Source: Salvator merianae (lineage: Eukaryota > Chordata > Lepidosauria > Squamata > Teiidae). Taken from it: DNA of 64,000 bases. Both the position numbers and the translations under genes were made by a program. Below the pieces are notes generated by a model. That model ran no database searches and was not told the DNA's origin. It saw only the letters and a list, made by a program, of their open reading frames with translations. Positions 23,296 to 34,904 of this stretch are shown piece by piece. Location of the stretch: positions 47,840,825 through 47,904,824 of the forward strand of contig QVOM02000073.1 in NCBI GenBank assembly GCA_003586115.2, given 5' to 3'. Each line of letters begins with the position of its first letter. Positions within the stretch are counted from its first letter, which is position 1.

Positions 23296-23500
23296 AATGT
23301 AAGAGTCCCCTAAGAATTTATTTCAGTTGTGCACTCTGGTTCCCTAGTAGTTGGGAACACAGTGGCTGCCCACTAGTATGCCCTTGGTCTGTATCACACT
23401 CCATCCTGCATGGATGGAGCGTACTAGCAATAAGCTGAGTCTCCCATATTCCACACTAACGTGCAGAAGGGAGGCCTTTAGCACACTCGCTGGTTAAGGA
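23296..23500. mobile_element. Diverged MITE fragment
   Basis: GTTGTGCACTCTGGTTCCC, CTCCATCCTGCATGGATGGA and AACGTGCAGAAGGGAGGCC resemble pieces of the 1431, 15636 and 39240 elements. It adjoins the preceding MITE, with one end probably lost. Confidence 0.4.
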
Positions 23501-23694
23501 ATACCAGAAAGTGCCGACAAGTCCTTAGTGATTACATGGACAAATCCACAGAGTTTTCTGACAAAGACATAGAAGTGGTTTGCGTTACCTTCTTCTCAGG
23601 AGATGTAGAGATAAATCTTGCGACCTTCCGCTCTTCAGGCAGTTGCTTTAGCACTGAGTTCTAGACATTTCAACTGTTATGATAATTTTAATTT

Positions 23695-23880
23695 ATGATT
23701 ATGTTGTAATTTTCTTATTGTTGGTGATATATTGTTGTAATACTTTTATGTAATTATTTTAATTGCAGGCCTTGGGCAGTTTATTTATTTGCATTTCTAT
23801 CCTGCTCCATTACAAAGTTCTCTGGGTGGGTTACAACAATAAAAATAAAGTATAAAATGGCCACATTAAGAACAATAAAT
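23695..23880. mobile_element. LINE 3'-tail fragments, mixed orientation
   Basis: A T-rich stretch resembling a sense LINE 3' UTR is followed from 23787 by TTTATTTATTTGCATTTCTA, TCCTGCTCC and GGTGGGTTACAACAATAAAA. The latter is the antisense tail common to squamate LINEs and SINEs. Confidence 0.45.
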
Positions 23881-25734
23881 GTATATATAGCAATTCAGTA
23901 TATATTAATCAGATAGGTGATTTAGATTTCTGTATAACAGGCAATAAAGTACTTGCTACAATAACACCCTGGCCCTCATGCCTGTTTGCATAAATGAGTC
24001 TTACCAGGATTCAAGAAGAGCTTTTCTCCTGCCTCACTTAATGATATCATCCACATGAATGCCTGGGCCCCAGGTGCCTTGATGTCCATACAATCAAGAT
24101 AAGTCGCCTTCTTTCTCTGGCTGTTGGGGTATCAAAACAGGAAATTTGAAGACTGGATGGAAGACTTGAGATAAATAAAACAATGTCCATGCGTAGAGCA
24201 CCCTGGAAAAAAAAGGATTGAACATGTGTTTTAAAAGAGAGAATCATACTTTGCTTTTCCATGAACAGCTGTCATTTGTGGAGCATGGAGGATAGTGTGT
24301 CTGAGCGGACTGAAAAATCAATAAGTTCAAACCAGTTCAACCTCAAGCTCTCCACCCCTGTTTGCTGTGTTCACTAACTAGCCAAATTGTGCTTAAAGTT
24401 AGAGGTTTGGCTCAGTCTGGCTCAGAAAGATCCCCCATTTCTTTTCAGCTGCCCCAACCTGCTTTTGCTGGTCCATTCCACTGAGTCTTAGCCCATCACT
24501 GTGTGCATAGTTATGAAGAAATACAACCAGTTCCAGGTGCTTCTGCTTTCTGATACTACAGGTCCCGGAAGGCAGCACTGTTTATGTGTGGGTTATCATC
24601 AGTTGTTTTCAAGGCCTCAAAGCTGTTGGCCATCCTCAATATGTAAGCAGCCCCACAGGCTGGGACCTGTAGTTCCGGAAGGCAAAAATGCCCAGGGGTG
24701 GGCTTGGAGGCTGTAAAGTGCTGCAAAACGACTCTAAGGACTTTTCTGTACTTGGTCAATAAACTGACCCAGTGGAGTCACTAAAATGCTAGTCTACTAG
24801 GAAGCCATGCCTCCTGACAGACCACTCCAATGAATGCTAATTCAAAGGAGATAATGGCTGGAGTGGGTAAGTACCGTTCATACTCTGGAAACCCAGAAAG
24901 CAAAGTATGAATTGAGAACCATGATGTCACCATAAGATGATGTCTTATGCATCATCTCTGTCAACTGATACTTGATTAAATAAAAGGTTCCTTCCAACTC
25001 CATTAATCCAATCTATGGAATATATGGGGCCGCACATTGGGGTTTATTTCACCTTAGAATGGAATTACCCCATTCTAAGATGGAAAGTGTGAACAGGGCT
25101 GTACATTCCCAATTTCTTCCTGTTGCATGCTCTGAGCTAAAGCAAAGTGCTCCTAAGATTATTTTTTTTTCTGTAGTTCACGCAGGGATTGGAAGGTCAG
25201 GGTTTCAAGCCAAAGCCTTGATGTAAGTACTCCAAACAGATGAAATTTACGCCTACCCTTATGTTCTGACCTTACTAGTAGAGTCAGCAGGAGACAAGTT
25301 TGGTGCACAGCAAGAGCCTAAGGAAGTCTGTTTAAAGCCATGAGCACACACACATTTTAGAACAACTTAATATGAACCGTCTTAACTTATTAACAGGAGA
25401 TTGATAATATCTGACAAATGACTAGAGATAAATTGTTAAGCAAAATGCAGATATGCCAGACACGGAAGTGGAAAATTACAATAAAAGCTTTTATGACTGC
25501 AGGAAAATTCAGAGCTAATTTGTCCATTCAACTAAATCTTCATTCTCACTGTAGGTTTTGTCAGGATGCTACATCAGTTAGTGTTCTAATTAGATCGCCA
25601 CAGAGAGTGGGGCACATTGCAGACAGATATTAATTCTGATTGGAGAAAAAGAGTGTGCAGGTTAGAGAACCAGTTTTAAGTCTAATGCACTAATTTATAG
25701 TTTTTATGTCCTCAATATGCTAACATAGTAGTTC
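23881..25734. other. No recognised gene; a few motif oddities
   Basis: The region contains GAACCAGTTCAA-type hAT-like debris near 24320-24470. A pair of inverted ZNF143-like motifs lies at 24555 and 24662. A truncated MITE end (ACCCCATTCTAAGATGGAAA, then GTGTGAACAGGGCT) lies near 25065-25104. No coding exon is supported. Confidence 0.4.
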
Positions 25735-25786
25735 AGCCAGCACAGCATAGTCGATGAGTGTCAGGGCAGAACTTGAACTGCTGAGA
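25735..25786 (+). mobile_element. Sauria-type SINE, 5' (tRNA-like) part, split
   Basis: AGCACAGCATAGTCGATGAG, then TGTCAGGGCAGAACTTGAAC, follows the tRNA-like head of the Sauria SINE (GTGTAGTGGTTAGAGTGTC-type box A). The element is interrupted here by a transposon, and its body resumes at 26440. Confidence 0.55.
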
Positions 25787-26439
25787 CTGTGATCAGACAT
25801 AGCAAAAGAAAGCCTTATTGAAGGCTCTGTGGTGGGATTGTTCACACATCAGTCTGCCCCTCCCCTCTCTCATGAACATGCTGTGCTAGAAAAAGTGGAT
25901 TAGAGAAGGTTGGGGACACCAGGGCCATACTCGATGGGCCTGTTTGCACTTACCAGCCTTGTATGGTATAACAATACCATTCTGGGCTGGTAAAGACCCA
26001 GTGACACAGTGGCCATTCTCACTTCAAGTGCTAGAACAGCCCCATATGGGCCATCAGCACTCAAAGTGTGACTGGCAGGCCTGATCTCTATGACAGAGGC
26101 CGTGGCAACATTCAGTGTGTGGCTGGACAATGCCATGTCAATTGGGACACAGACCAAGACTGCAGCTGCCCACCCCACCCACTCACAGTGTTCGTACCTG
26201 GAAGAGGTTATGAATACTGCTGACCATCTAACTGCTCCCGGTGAAGCTATAGATGCTTTAGATGTCCACAGCTAGTAGCATCTGGGAAGAGCTGGAGGCA
26301 CTCCTGGACACAGCAGCTGTGCGGGCTTGTGGACAGATCTGTCCAGTGAACATCCAGAAGCTCAACTGCAGGTAAGTGCAAACAGCCCTGTCCCTCTGAG
26401 GCATCTCTGAGGCACCCCTTTTATTATGTCTGATCACAG
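25787..26439. mobile_element. DNA transposon with CTGTGATCAGACATA inverted ends
   Basis: The left end CTGTGATCAGACATAGCAAA and right end TTTATTATGTCTGATCACAG are inverted over at least 15 perfect bases. It sits inside a Sauria SINE and itself carries the MITE at 25936-26389. Its ends resemble the TATGTGATCAGACAC ends of the element at 60907. No clear target duplication is visible. Confidence 0.7.
25936..26389. mobile_element. MITE nested in the preceding transposon
   Basis: Inverted ends GGGCCTGTTTGCACTTACC and GGTAAGTGCAAACAGCCC are nearly perfect over 18 bases. The interior (a GGTATGGTATAACAATACC-like palindrome, CAGCACTCAAAGTG, TGTCCACAGCTAGTAGC) is shared with the elements at 28826, 30831, 35789 and 44601. 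Confidence 0.8.
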
Positions 26440-26565
26440 CCTGCAATTGAATCCCTGCTTGGCCATGAAAATTAACTGCCTCCCAACATAACCTACCTCA
26501 GTGTGTTGTTGTGAAGGGAAAAAAGTGGGATATAAATCTCATAAGCTCATAAATAAAATACTCAG
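26440..26565 (+). mobile_element. Sauria-type SINE, 3' part
   Basis: GAATCCCTGCTTGGCCATGAA supplies a box B-like region. ACCTACCTCAGTGTGTTGTT and GTGGGATATAAATCTCATAA supply the characteristic 3' half and tail. It completes the SINE begun at 25735. Confidence 0.7.
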
Positions 26566-27042
26566 AATTGTGTGTGCATGTTTATAGCATAGGTTACCCT
26601 GGCAAAACCAAAACTGACTAATCTGAGGTGCTTTTACATGTATTTTCCCCTATCAGAATTGTATTACATTCTTTCAAGTAGGAAGTGGGAGACTTCATAT
26701 GTTATGTTTAATTTGAAAAAAGAAATTGTGTGCATGAAGTACTGAATCCTTAGGGTTGGCTAGGTCTGTCTGTTTCTGGTCCATTCCATGTTTGCATAAT
26801 TCTAGTCTCCTTTCACATCCAACTACATTGTTAAAATCTTATCAACAAATCCTTTAAAATTAAAAACAAAATGCATTTTTAGGCTATTAATCTTGTGAAC
26901 TCCTAAAGCAAGGGCATTTGAACAGCGGAATGGTATTCTAGCCCTCTCTCTTCCTGATTTAATCACACAGGCAATTCCAAGATCTTCATCTTGTTCACAG
27001 AGATGTTTTACATATCTGAAAAATCTGTTACTATCTCCTGCA
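26566..27042. other. No recognised feature
   Basis: Nothing supported. Confidence 0.5.
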
Positions 27043-27062
27043 CCCTAACCCTAACCCTAACC
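27043..27062 (+). repeat. Short interstitial telomere-type repeat
   Basis: Three perfect CCCTAA units plus CC: the vertebrate telomere repeat in the C-rich orientation, at an internal position. Confidence 0.95.
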
Positions 27063-28822
27063 TGTTCATTTTTTTAAAGCCCCTTTTAAGGGCAATTGCT
27101 GCCAAATGCAGACTGGGTTCAGATCAAACCGATGATTTGTCTGGTTAAGACAAACCCTCCTGGTTTTGTTTTGTTTTTTAGTTCGAACTGCCCCCCTCAA
27201 ATGGGATGGTTTGGGATTGAGTTTGAACCAGTTTGGCACATTTCTAGTTCTTCAGCTCCTAGAACCACCCATTTATCTTCTCTCTCACTTGGCTCTCTGA
27301 TTCCTTCAAATTTCAGAAAAGAATAATATCCCATAAGGTAAGGTAGATCAATTATTCCCTTTCTGTCCATCTAAGGCATCCTTTCTCTGCACATTGTCAC
27401 ATTCCATCATCCATTTTTCCTGTTCTGTGCCTCTGTGTATTTATGTGGTCACAGACCTTCCAGCCTGAACTATTGGAGTCCCTTCATTCTCTTTTCCTGT
27501 GCTTCTGCTTCCCAAAGCAATCCTGACAAAATCACCCTGAAAAGGGCTGAGCTATACTATTTCCCATAGTAAAGCTTATATATTACTTTAAAAAGAAATA
27601 CCATGGCTGTGAACCTTTAGTCAATGTACAGGTTTGGCTTGTGAAAGAACTTACTGAGTGACACTGTCTAAACCGAATAAAGCAATTGTGAAAAGATGCC
27701 TTTCTCTGAGCATCTGCAGAATGCCTGAGCATAGGTAGGGGTGACATTCAACTGCCTATTATTTTGATACACTTGAGGTGCTGAGAACTTTGTCACAGCA
27801 ACTGAAGCAGTGCTAATTCCACTGGATAGCTCAGTGCCAATCAGATCATTTTCTACAGGTACTCGCTGAAATTGATTTTCTCAAGCACCCTTCTGTGGCT
27901 CACATTTTTATTAAAACATTTTTTTAATAAAATTCCTTTTGCCACACTGTAGCTGGTCATGTAACCAACACATTTTGGAAATAACGCTAAGCTAAAGTTG
28001 GCTCTTAAAAAAATAAGTTGATTTAAGCAGTTCTGATACGCAGTCAGCGTGTCTCTTAATAAGCCCCAGGGATACGTGAAAAGTACCAAGATAAGTGGCA
28101 GATTGACACTTATCACTGCATACATCTAGTGGTGTGCTAATAATGTGAGAAAGCACTCAATCTTGTTTTAGTGCAGCAAGCAATTTTCATTTTCAAGATA
28201 AAATATTATGCCTCACAGTAAGCAAAACAGTCTGTCTAAGCACTAAAACTCCTAGGGCTCTGGGTGGAGATGACCCTTTTAGAAAGTGGTTGGAATGTTG
28301 CTCTACTCTGGCAAGAACTGTGCTCATATTCTTCCCAGTGAAGTTCCATTTAGGTCAGTTGTACTTCCTGGCCTAATCCAACTCACAGGATTGTCATAAA
28401 GATGCAAGCCAAAGGACACAGAAAACTGCACAGAGTACCTTTGAAGCACAGTAGTGTAAATCAGTTGAGAAGAGCACCTATCCCACTTTTTGTAGAACTC
28501 TTCTTCTTCTCCTCCTCCTTCTCCTCCCATGAAGCTCTTCTTAAACGCTTAGGCAATTTTCACATTGGGACATTCTTAGGCAAAGCCAAGAGAGGGAGAA
28601 GAGAAAGGAAACAGAGTGGTATGGGCTATAAATGCATGCATTGTGCTGTATAGAAAATTGTTTCAATTCCTTGATCAAAGCCATTAAGGATCATGTAAGT
28701 TGCAGTCCAGACAAGCATCATCTCTGAACTCAAAATAAAATCCAGAGAGTGACTGCACTCGGGGCAGCGAGCACAATGCCATTACAAAGCAGTACCAGGA
28801 TCAGCACAGGCCAGGTTTACAC
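27063..28822. other. No recognised gene
   Basis: A possible hAT MITE right end (TTTGGCACATTTCTAG) lies near 27235. The rest is AT-rich with CTTCTCCTCC low-complexity sequence near 28500. No exon is supported. Confidence 0.4.
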
Positions 28823-28825
28823 TTA

Positions 28826-29265
28826 GGGGCTGTTCACACTTACCCTCCTGTGAGCTTCTGGATGCTCACCACACAGGCCCATCTGCATGCCACCTTCATG
28901 GTTGGGAGCACCTCCAGCTGTGGATGCACCTTGGCCGAGAGCACTTGAATGGCTCCCAGTCAGCAGCGTTCACATCTTCTGGGTGCGAATGCTGTGAGTG
29001 GAGGGGGCATGGCAGCTGTGGCTGCACAGTTGCACACCACATCCTAAATGCCATGGCAATGGCTGGATGTTGCCGCAGCCACTATCATAGTGCTCAGGCC
29101 TGCCCTGGACAGGCCATTTGCATTTGGAGTGCTGGTGGCCCAGTAAGGGGCTGTTCCAGCCCTCGAAGTGCCAATGACCACCTCCATGCCTGATCCTTTC
29201 CAGCCTGGTATGATATGACTAAAACATTTGCATACCATACCAGCCCGTAAGGTACCAGCAACCCC
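28826..29265. mobile_element. MITE with TTA duplication
   Basis: GGGGCTGTTCACACTTACC at the left; AAGGTACCAGCAACCCC at the right. TTA lies immediately on both sides (28823-28825 and 29266-29268). The interior aligns in reverse orientation with the element at 25936. A 3-bp TWA duplication with GG-starting ends fits PIF/Harbinger-type insertion. Confidence 0.75.
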
Positions 29266-29268
29266 TTA

Positions 29269-29606
29269 GCTTACTGGAATTGTCTAAGCAAACAGTTCCA
29301 GGCCAGCGGAACAGGAACAGTTAGAGCCATTTGCAGTTTGTGCACAGGAACACCTCTGTTCTGTTCCAGCAGCACAAAAAGTGTGAACAGTTCACCCAGA
29401 TCACCACTGCAGAGTCTGAACCTAGCATTGGGAGCAGGTTCAGGCTTGCAGGGACACTGCAAATGAGTGCGTAGCTGCAATCATGCACTCCACAGTCCCT
29501 CGCCACAGAGCACCCAAAAGAGTGCAAAGATGTCATTCCCATACTATTCCCCAGGCTGCTAAAAACATGTCCACAGCAAGAATGGCCCAAGGAGGTCTTG
29601 GACAAT
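29269..29606. other. Unassigned, moderately GC-rich, possible further MITE
   Basis: CTGTTCCAGCAGCACAAAAAG and the GAACAGGAACAG words resemble MITE interiors, but no inverted ends were found. Confidence 0.35.
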
Positions 29607-30294
29607 GGGCCTGATCGCACTGCAGCGGTAGACCATTCTTAAGCTCTAGCTGGAACGGAGCTTTCGCACTGCTGCGGGCGCACGCCTCACCCGATCCCAA
29701 CCACTTCATACCCGATTCGTACCTGATCCTGGGTAAGGCAAGACAAGTAAAAGCTTGTCTTCATTCCGACCTGCGTGATGGAGCGAAGATCGGGCATGGT
29801 GCTTTCGCACTCCCGTCCATGTTTGAAATGGCGGTCGAGCGTGGCTGGCGTGGCTGTGCATGCGTGGTACGAAGCTTCACACCCGGGTGCGAAGCTTCAC
29901 ACCCGGGATAGCCCTTTGGGCATGGCAGCCTAGCTGCCGTTACGAAACTGGCTCCGTAACGAGCCCTCTGGTTATGAAGCGGAGCTCGATGGTACGAAGC
30001 AGAGCTCGATGGTACGAAGCGGAGTTTCACACCCAGGTGCAATGCTCCGTACCTGGTGCGAAGCTGCACACCCAGGATAGCCCTTCGTAATGAGCCCTCT
30101 GGTTACGAAGCGGGGTACGATGCTACGGAGTGCGGTACGGAACTAGTGGCTGCCATTCACACTGTTCCCTCTGCTGGTCAGCTTCAGGTCCATTCCTCTG
30201 GCTGGGAGTGCGAAGGGCAGCCAGCGTTCTCCAACCCCTCCAGTCTGAAGCCAACTACTGGGAACGGTCTACCGAGCTCAGTGCGAAAAGGCCC
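29607..30294. mobile_element. CpG-rich 688-bp MITE with internal duplications
   Basis: The ends are GGGCCTGATCGCACTGCAGC and GAGCTCAGTGCGAAAAGGCCC, both followed inward by CGGTAGACC and its complement. The interior repeats GTACGAAGCTTCACACCCGG, GGAGCTCGATGGTACGAAGC and CCCTCTGGTTACGAAGC, so it is longer than the sister copy at 59441. CpG density is far above the surrounding DNA, suggesting youth or retained low methylation. Confidence 0.8.
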
Positions 30295-30455
30295 AAGATC
30301 TGGGTTGCTGCAGCAGTGTCCACGTCCAAACATGGCATTCTAACAATCAGCCTGGAATGTTCTGCAAAATAAGTGTGAAGAGGTCCAACCCCTTGCACTA
30401 GGTGACTTTTCTTGACATGGGATTCAGCCTGAGCAATGGAAGAGTTGGGGACATA

Positions 30456-30635
30456 GGCCCTTTCTGCACTTGGCCTTATTTCAGATTATATCCCGGAATA
30501 GGGACCTGCCATCCACATGCTAGTGCAAACTATGAAAGGTCTTGCCCAGGGCCTGCCATAGTCTGCACTAGGATGCAGATGGCAGGTCTCTATTCTGAGA
30601 TATAATCTGGAATAAAGCCCAGTGCAGAAAGGTCC
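30456..30635. mobile_element. 180-bp MITE (GGCCCTTTCTGCACTTGGCC type)
   Basis: Long inverted ends run from GGCCCTTTCTGCACTTGGCC through GATTATATCC at the left, mirrored at the right. The centre holds GCAGATGGCAGG/CCTGCCATC. Copies of the same unit lie at 58962, 60405 and 61656. Confidence 0.85.
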
Positions 30636-30830
30636 AAACTCAGACTTAATTATTCCCTGCAACCTTTGCTAAATCTGTCAAAAGCACATTTTTCTATTAG
30701 ATGGTCACTAGTTAGCCTGGTAAGAACAAAGGGGTTCTTTCAGGAACAATTTCCACCAATAATTGGAATAATTCTTGTTTGCATTACCTGGGTAAAAAAA
30801 GTCCTGCCTTTTCCCATTCCGGACATCCTT
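30636..30830. other. No recognised feature
   Basis: Nothing supported. Confidence 0.5.
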
Positions 30831-31281
30831 GGGCCTGTTTGCACTTCAGTGCTAGTGAGACTCCAGGCACTCACTAGCAGAGTGCATCTGCATTTTGCAG
30901 AGGCCTAAGAGTTTGTGAGTGTCTGTAGATACTCCCGAAAGCTACTAGCTGTAGACCACTAAATCATTGTCCACAGCTGGACTGGGAGCAGGTGAACTGC
31001 TCTCAGTACACAGCGTTCTCACCTACTTTTGGGGATCGAATGCTGCAGACCACACTGTGATGTGACTGCAGCTGCACAGTCATGTGCTGTATCCCCAGTT
31101 ACGGCAGCAGTCAGACATTTCCGGGGGGGCTGCCATGGCAGGTGGACAGCATTTGCACTGTGAGTGCTGGAAGCTTGTTTCTGGGCTGTTCCAGCCCTTA
31201 TAGTGTGGATGGTCATAACACGGCATGGTCTGTTCTACCTTAGTATGGGATAATTATCCCATTCTAAAGTGTAAAGAGGCT
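30831..31281. mobile_element. MITE of the 25936/28826 family
   Basis: GGGCCTGTTTGCACTTCAG begins it and AAGTGTAAAGAGGCTC ends it. The shared interior includes GTCCACAGCTGGACTGGGAG, GCTGTTCCAGCCC and the GGATAATTATCC palindrome near the right end. Confidence 0.75.
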
Positions 31282-31799
31282 CTTTATCACCAGAACAGCT
31301 GCAGCAATTGGCCAGAAGATCTTCTGTGATCATCCAGTAACTCTGGATGTTACTAGTGAGTGGTCTTCTGATGGAATAAACTTCAAAGTTGGTTTTCATT
31401 GCTAGTCTATAGAAACTGATTGTACCTTATACTAGTGCTTAAACAGCTTACATCATGCCCTGAGGCTCCTTTTGAAAACAGCAATCATCGTTGAGTTTTA
31501 AGTAATCAGTGCTGAGTTTTTGGTAATTAATTTGAACAAGTCTCAAGTTCAATTTTCCTTCTTGTCCTGCTGTCATTATTTACTGTATTTTTCTGTGCCT
31601 CTGGAGCAAGGGAAATATGGCAAGATGATCATAGATTTGAACCATGAACTTACATAGATATAAAATGCTGCAAGATGTCAGAGCTTATACTATATTGTTC
31701 ATGGAACTGCATTTCTGATCACACAAGCGGGTTCCAGGTTTGTAAATGGCAAGATGATCATCACTGAACATTTCATTCTTCTTAGAAATATTTACATAA
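31282..31799. other. No recognised feature
   Basis: Nothing supported. Confidence 0.5.
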
Positions 31800-31960
31800 C
31801 ATAAGCAAACATAAGAGGAGCCTGGCTGGATGAGGCCACGGCCCATCTAGTCCAGCATCCTGTTTCACACAGTGGCCCACCAATTGCTACTGGCTATTCT
31901 CAAGCAGAAGACAAAGGCAAAACCTTCACCTACTCTTGACTTCCTGAAAATGGCCTTTAG
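31800..31960 (+). mobile_element. Squamate SINE fragment (CCCATCTAGTCCAGCATCC type)
   Basis: GAGCCTGGCTGGATGAGGCC, GGCCCATCTAGTCCAGCATC and ACAGTGGCCCACCAATTGC follow a consensus I remember as abundant in squamate and other reptile genomes. A related copy lies at 40180. I cannot name the subfamily with certainty. Confidence 0.65.
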
Positions 31961-32067
31961 AGGCAGCTTGCCTGTCTCTATTTGCATTGCAGCAGCTGAA
32001 GTACAGACTGCTATACTGGATGCGTATGGACAAAATCCAAACCTAGTGAGGGAGACTAGATTATGTC

Positions 32068-32160
32068 AAAGGCCTTTTCCACATTCTGCATTGTTAAATA
32101 AACTCTAGAATAAGGGTCTGCAAGCCGCATGCTAACATGAACTATGGTAGGCCCCACCCC
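32068..32160. mobile_element. Half MITE related to the 30456 element
   Basis: AAAGGCCTTTTCCACATTCT, TCTAGAATAAGGGTCTGC and CATGCTAACATGAACTATGG parallel the left half of the 180-bp MITE; the right half is missing. Confidence 0.45.
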
Positions 32161-34904
32161 ATCACACTTCATTCTTATTGGACAAAGCATAGACTAGGTT
32201 AGGCATCCACAATGGTACCCAAGTCCAGTTTAGCAGTAGACCTCAGTGATGAGAACTATAACCACACCAGGGCAACTATACAGGACCAGGAAGGCATACA
32301 GATAACACACCTCATGTTCCAAGGGCTCTTCAGAGGCAGCAGCCTGGAGTGGAGTGGATCGAGTCAACAAAATGCAGGCAGCCATGTCCCGCTCCAATAA
32401 CGATCCATTCTAGCATGAGTTGGCTTGCTTGTTCCATGAAAGGCATTGTCAGAATTCACCATCATGTTCTCAGATCAGGTCCACAAAATCAGGAAACGGG
32501 CAGAGAAGTGAAGCATCATGTTCTTCACTTTATTGCAACAATAGAACACAAGGAGTAGAAGCAAGCATTCAGGCATATAAACAATCCTAGGTATATCCTT
32601 TTTCCCATGGCTCCACACTCCAGTGGTCATAACGTCCAAGTTCTGAGGCCTACAGCATTCCAGCTGACCACAACAAGGGGTCAGTGAGACAGGCAAGCAA
32701 AATGGTTGGTATCTGAGAAGAGCCAGAGATGACTGCACAGTGGCCAAGGCACTGACAAGCATCCTACTCTGTCATGGAATGGGCAGAAAGTCTTGTGAAA
32801 GCCAGAAAAGAACAAAAGAAGATCTTTTCTTGGATGGGATTTTATAGCTGATTTTTATACAGAAGAAATTAGACTATGAGAGAAAATTCTATATTGTTCA
32901 CCCCATTGTACGATATGCTTATAAGTCACATAATTCCATTAGGATCCTCTGGTGTAATGGAAAATGCTCAAATACATCAAGAGCCATGGCTTCAATGGAT
33001 GTTTATATCATAGGTCTTTAGAACAAGGGAAGTGACCTCAAATCCTCTCTGTGCCACAGAAACAAGGATTAAACTTCCATTACATATCACATCCATCTTC
33101 AGGCATGCTGGTAAGAACATACTAGTGTCTTTTAAAGGAAATACAAGAAACAGCCCTCAGATTAACCAACCCCTGGAGCCATTTGAACAGAATTGAGGTA
33201 AAAGACAGGTGCTGGATTAATCCTTTTTGAAACAACTTTTCAACTTTTGTAAGAGTGAATATTTCATCATCAAACACCTGAAACTGAACATATAATCCTC
33301 TCTGTTTCTGAGCTGTTATTTACATCTACATTGGAGTGAGCAGTAGTTGGGTTAGATGACTTTAGTTGTTGGACTTAAATAGCTTACCGATCTTCAAACT
33401 TTTGATCCAAATTGTTGTAGGTCTTGGGGCAACAGTGCCATTTAAGAATCCTTCTGGACCATTCTTTCTTTTTATTGCACTCACATTTCTTCATTTTTAA
33501 GCCCATCCCTCCTGCACTTACTCTGGAATAGTAAAACAAAAAGTCTTGTTCAGCACAACACATACATGCATTCATTTGTCTTCCCTCATCCAATCCATTC
33601 ACCTGGCCTTCTGTAGACCACTTTCCATCCATCCGTGTATACTCACTCATGATCAGTTCCCACCACAGATCTGGCAAGCACTACAAAGCAGGAACACTTC
33701 TCTTGAGCAGTGTCTTTATGCTGCTCACACCCCTCCTTGCTCTCTTGAAACTGGAGAACTAAAGTTCAGTAGATTCACAGTGGGGGCGCAGAAGATTTTT
33801 GTTTTGTTGTGTGTCTGTGTGCGTGTGTGCGTGCGTGCGTGTTTTTATGAACTAGAAATGGGAGGAGGACATTTTCCTTCCATAAAAAAGTCCTGGTGGG
33901 ACTTTGGTGGAGTTCAGCAAACATAGACTACATGCATGGCTGTCATTTATCTAAATGGTGGCTACCCAAAGCACCTGAGGGTAGTGTTGTTGGTGTTCTT
34001 CCTCCTCTGTGAGACAGACACTTTCAAGGATACTTGCTGGCTTCAAGTGCCCTTGGAAAAATGCCCTATGACAGCAGGTGCCACTCATATGTGGATGTTA
34101 CACCCCTCAGAACTTCTCTGGGTACCTCCTCCTTCCCATCTGGACACAGACCCAGGTTCACATTCCATCTCTACCTGATTTCATTCTGTCTTCTTCCTGT
34201 TTGCTGTGTACTCCCTGTGTACTGTTGGCCCAAATTATCTTGATGCCTGATGTGGAGCTCAGATTCCCGTCTCGACTCAATGGCCAAAACTTTAAGTTGT
34301 TTTGTATTACTGTTAACCACTGATTGTGTACTTTGTTTATAAAGTAATCCAAAGCAGGCATGTGCAGAATCACAATTCATCAAACAAAAACTTCTGTGAG
34401 AGGCCCAGAACTGACAGCTGCCTCGCTTGACAACTCCGGGCTCTCCTTGACACCTGCAGCAACTCACAAGTAGGTGAGCTTCATTGAAAAGGTGCATGGA
34501 ACTCACCTTTGCTGGAAGCATGACTGTAGCTATTATCACCCTCTGCGTGTGTGGAATAGCATTGCATTTGACCGCAACATCACTGAGAGTCATTGTTAAT
34601 GTATATGGCATTGTGCAGGTACAGAGAGCCTCAATGATGTCTGAATGATGACTTCACACACAAAGGTGATGTGACCCACTCACAAAGAGTTCAATAATGG
34701 TGGTGGCCACACTTCTAACAAAGTGAGTACCCCACACCTTTTTAATGGGACTCATCCACTTGTGAGTCACTTCAGGTGCTGAAGAGAACCTGGGGTGGTC
34801 AGATGAGGCAGCAAATCTCTCGCAGCAATTTGTCTTCAACAAACTGTGGTTTGGCACAAGCCCAATTCAAGTTGGAGGCTGCATTTTGTGATCGCAAATT
34901 CCAA
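32161..34904. other. No recognised gene; GT-rich microsatellite
   Basis: An imperfect (GT)n/(GCGT)n run lies at about 33806-33842. A 146-codon minus-strand frame near 34171-34608 lacks any recognised motif and I treat it as chance. Confidence 0.4.

Noticed and set aside
29761..30343. Overlapping open frames on both strands in the CpG-rich MITE
   Set aside because: Few stops are expected in CpG-rich DNA. The frames follow internal repeats of a transposon and have no protein signature.
34171..34611. 146-codon minus-strand open frame
   Set aside because: No domain, splice context or repeat-derived protein is recognisable; the composition is Cys/His/Gln-rich as in random AT-balanced DNA.
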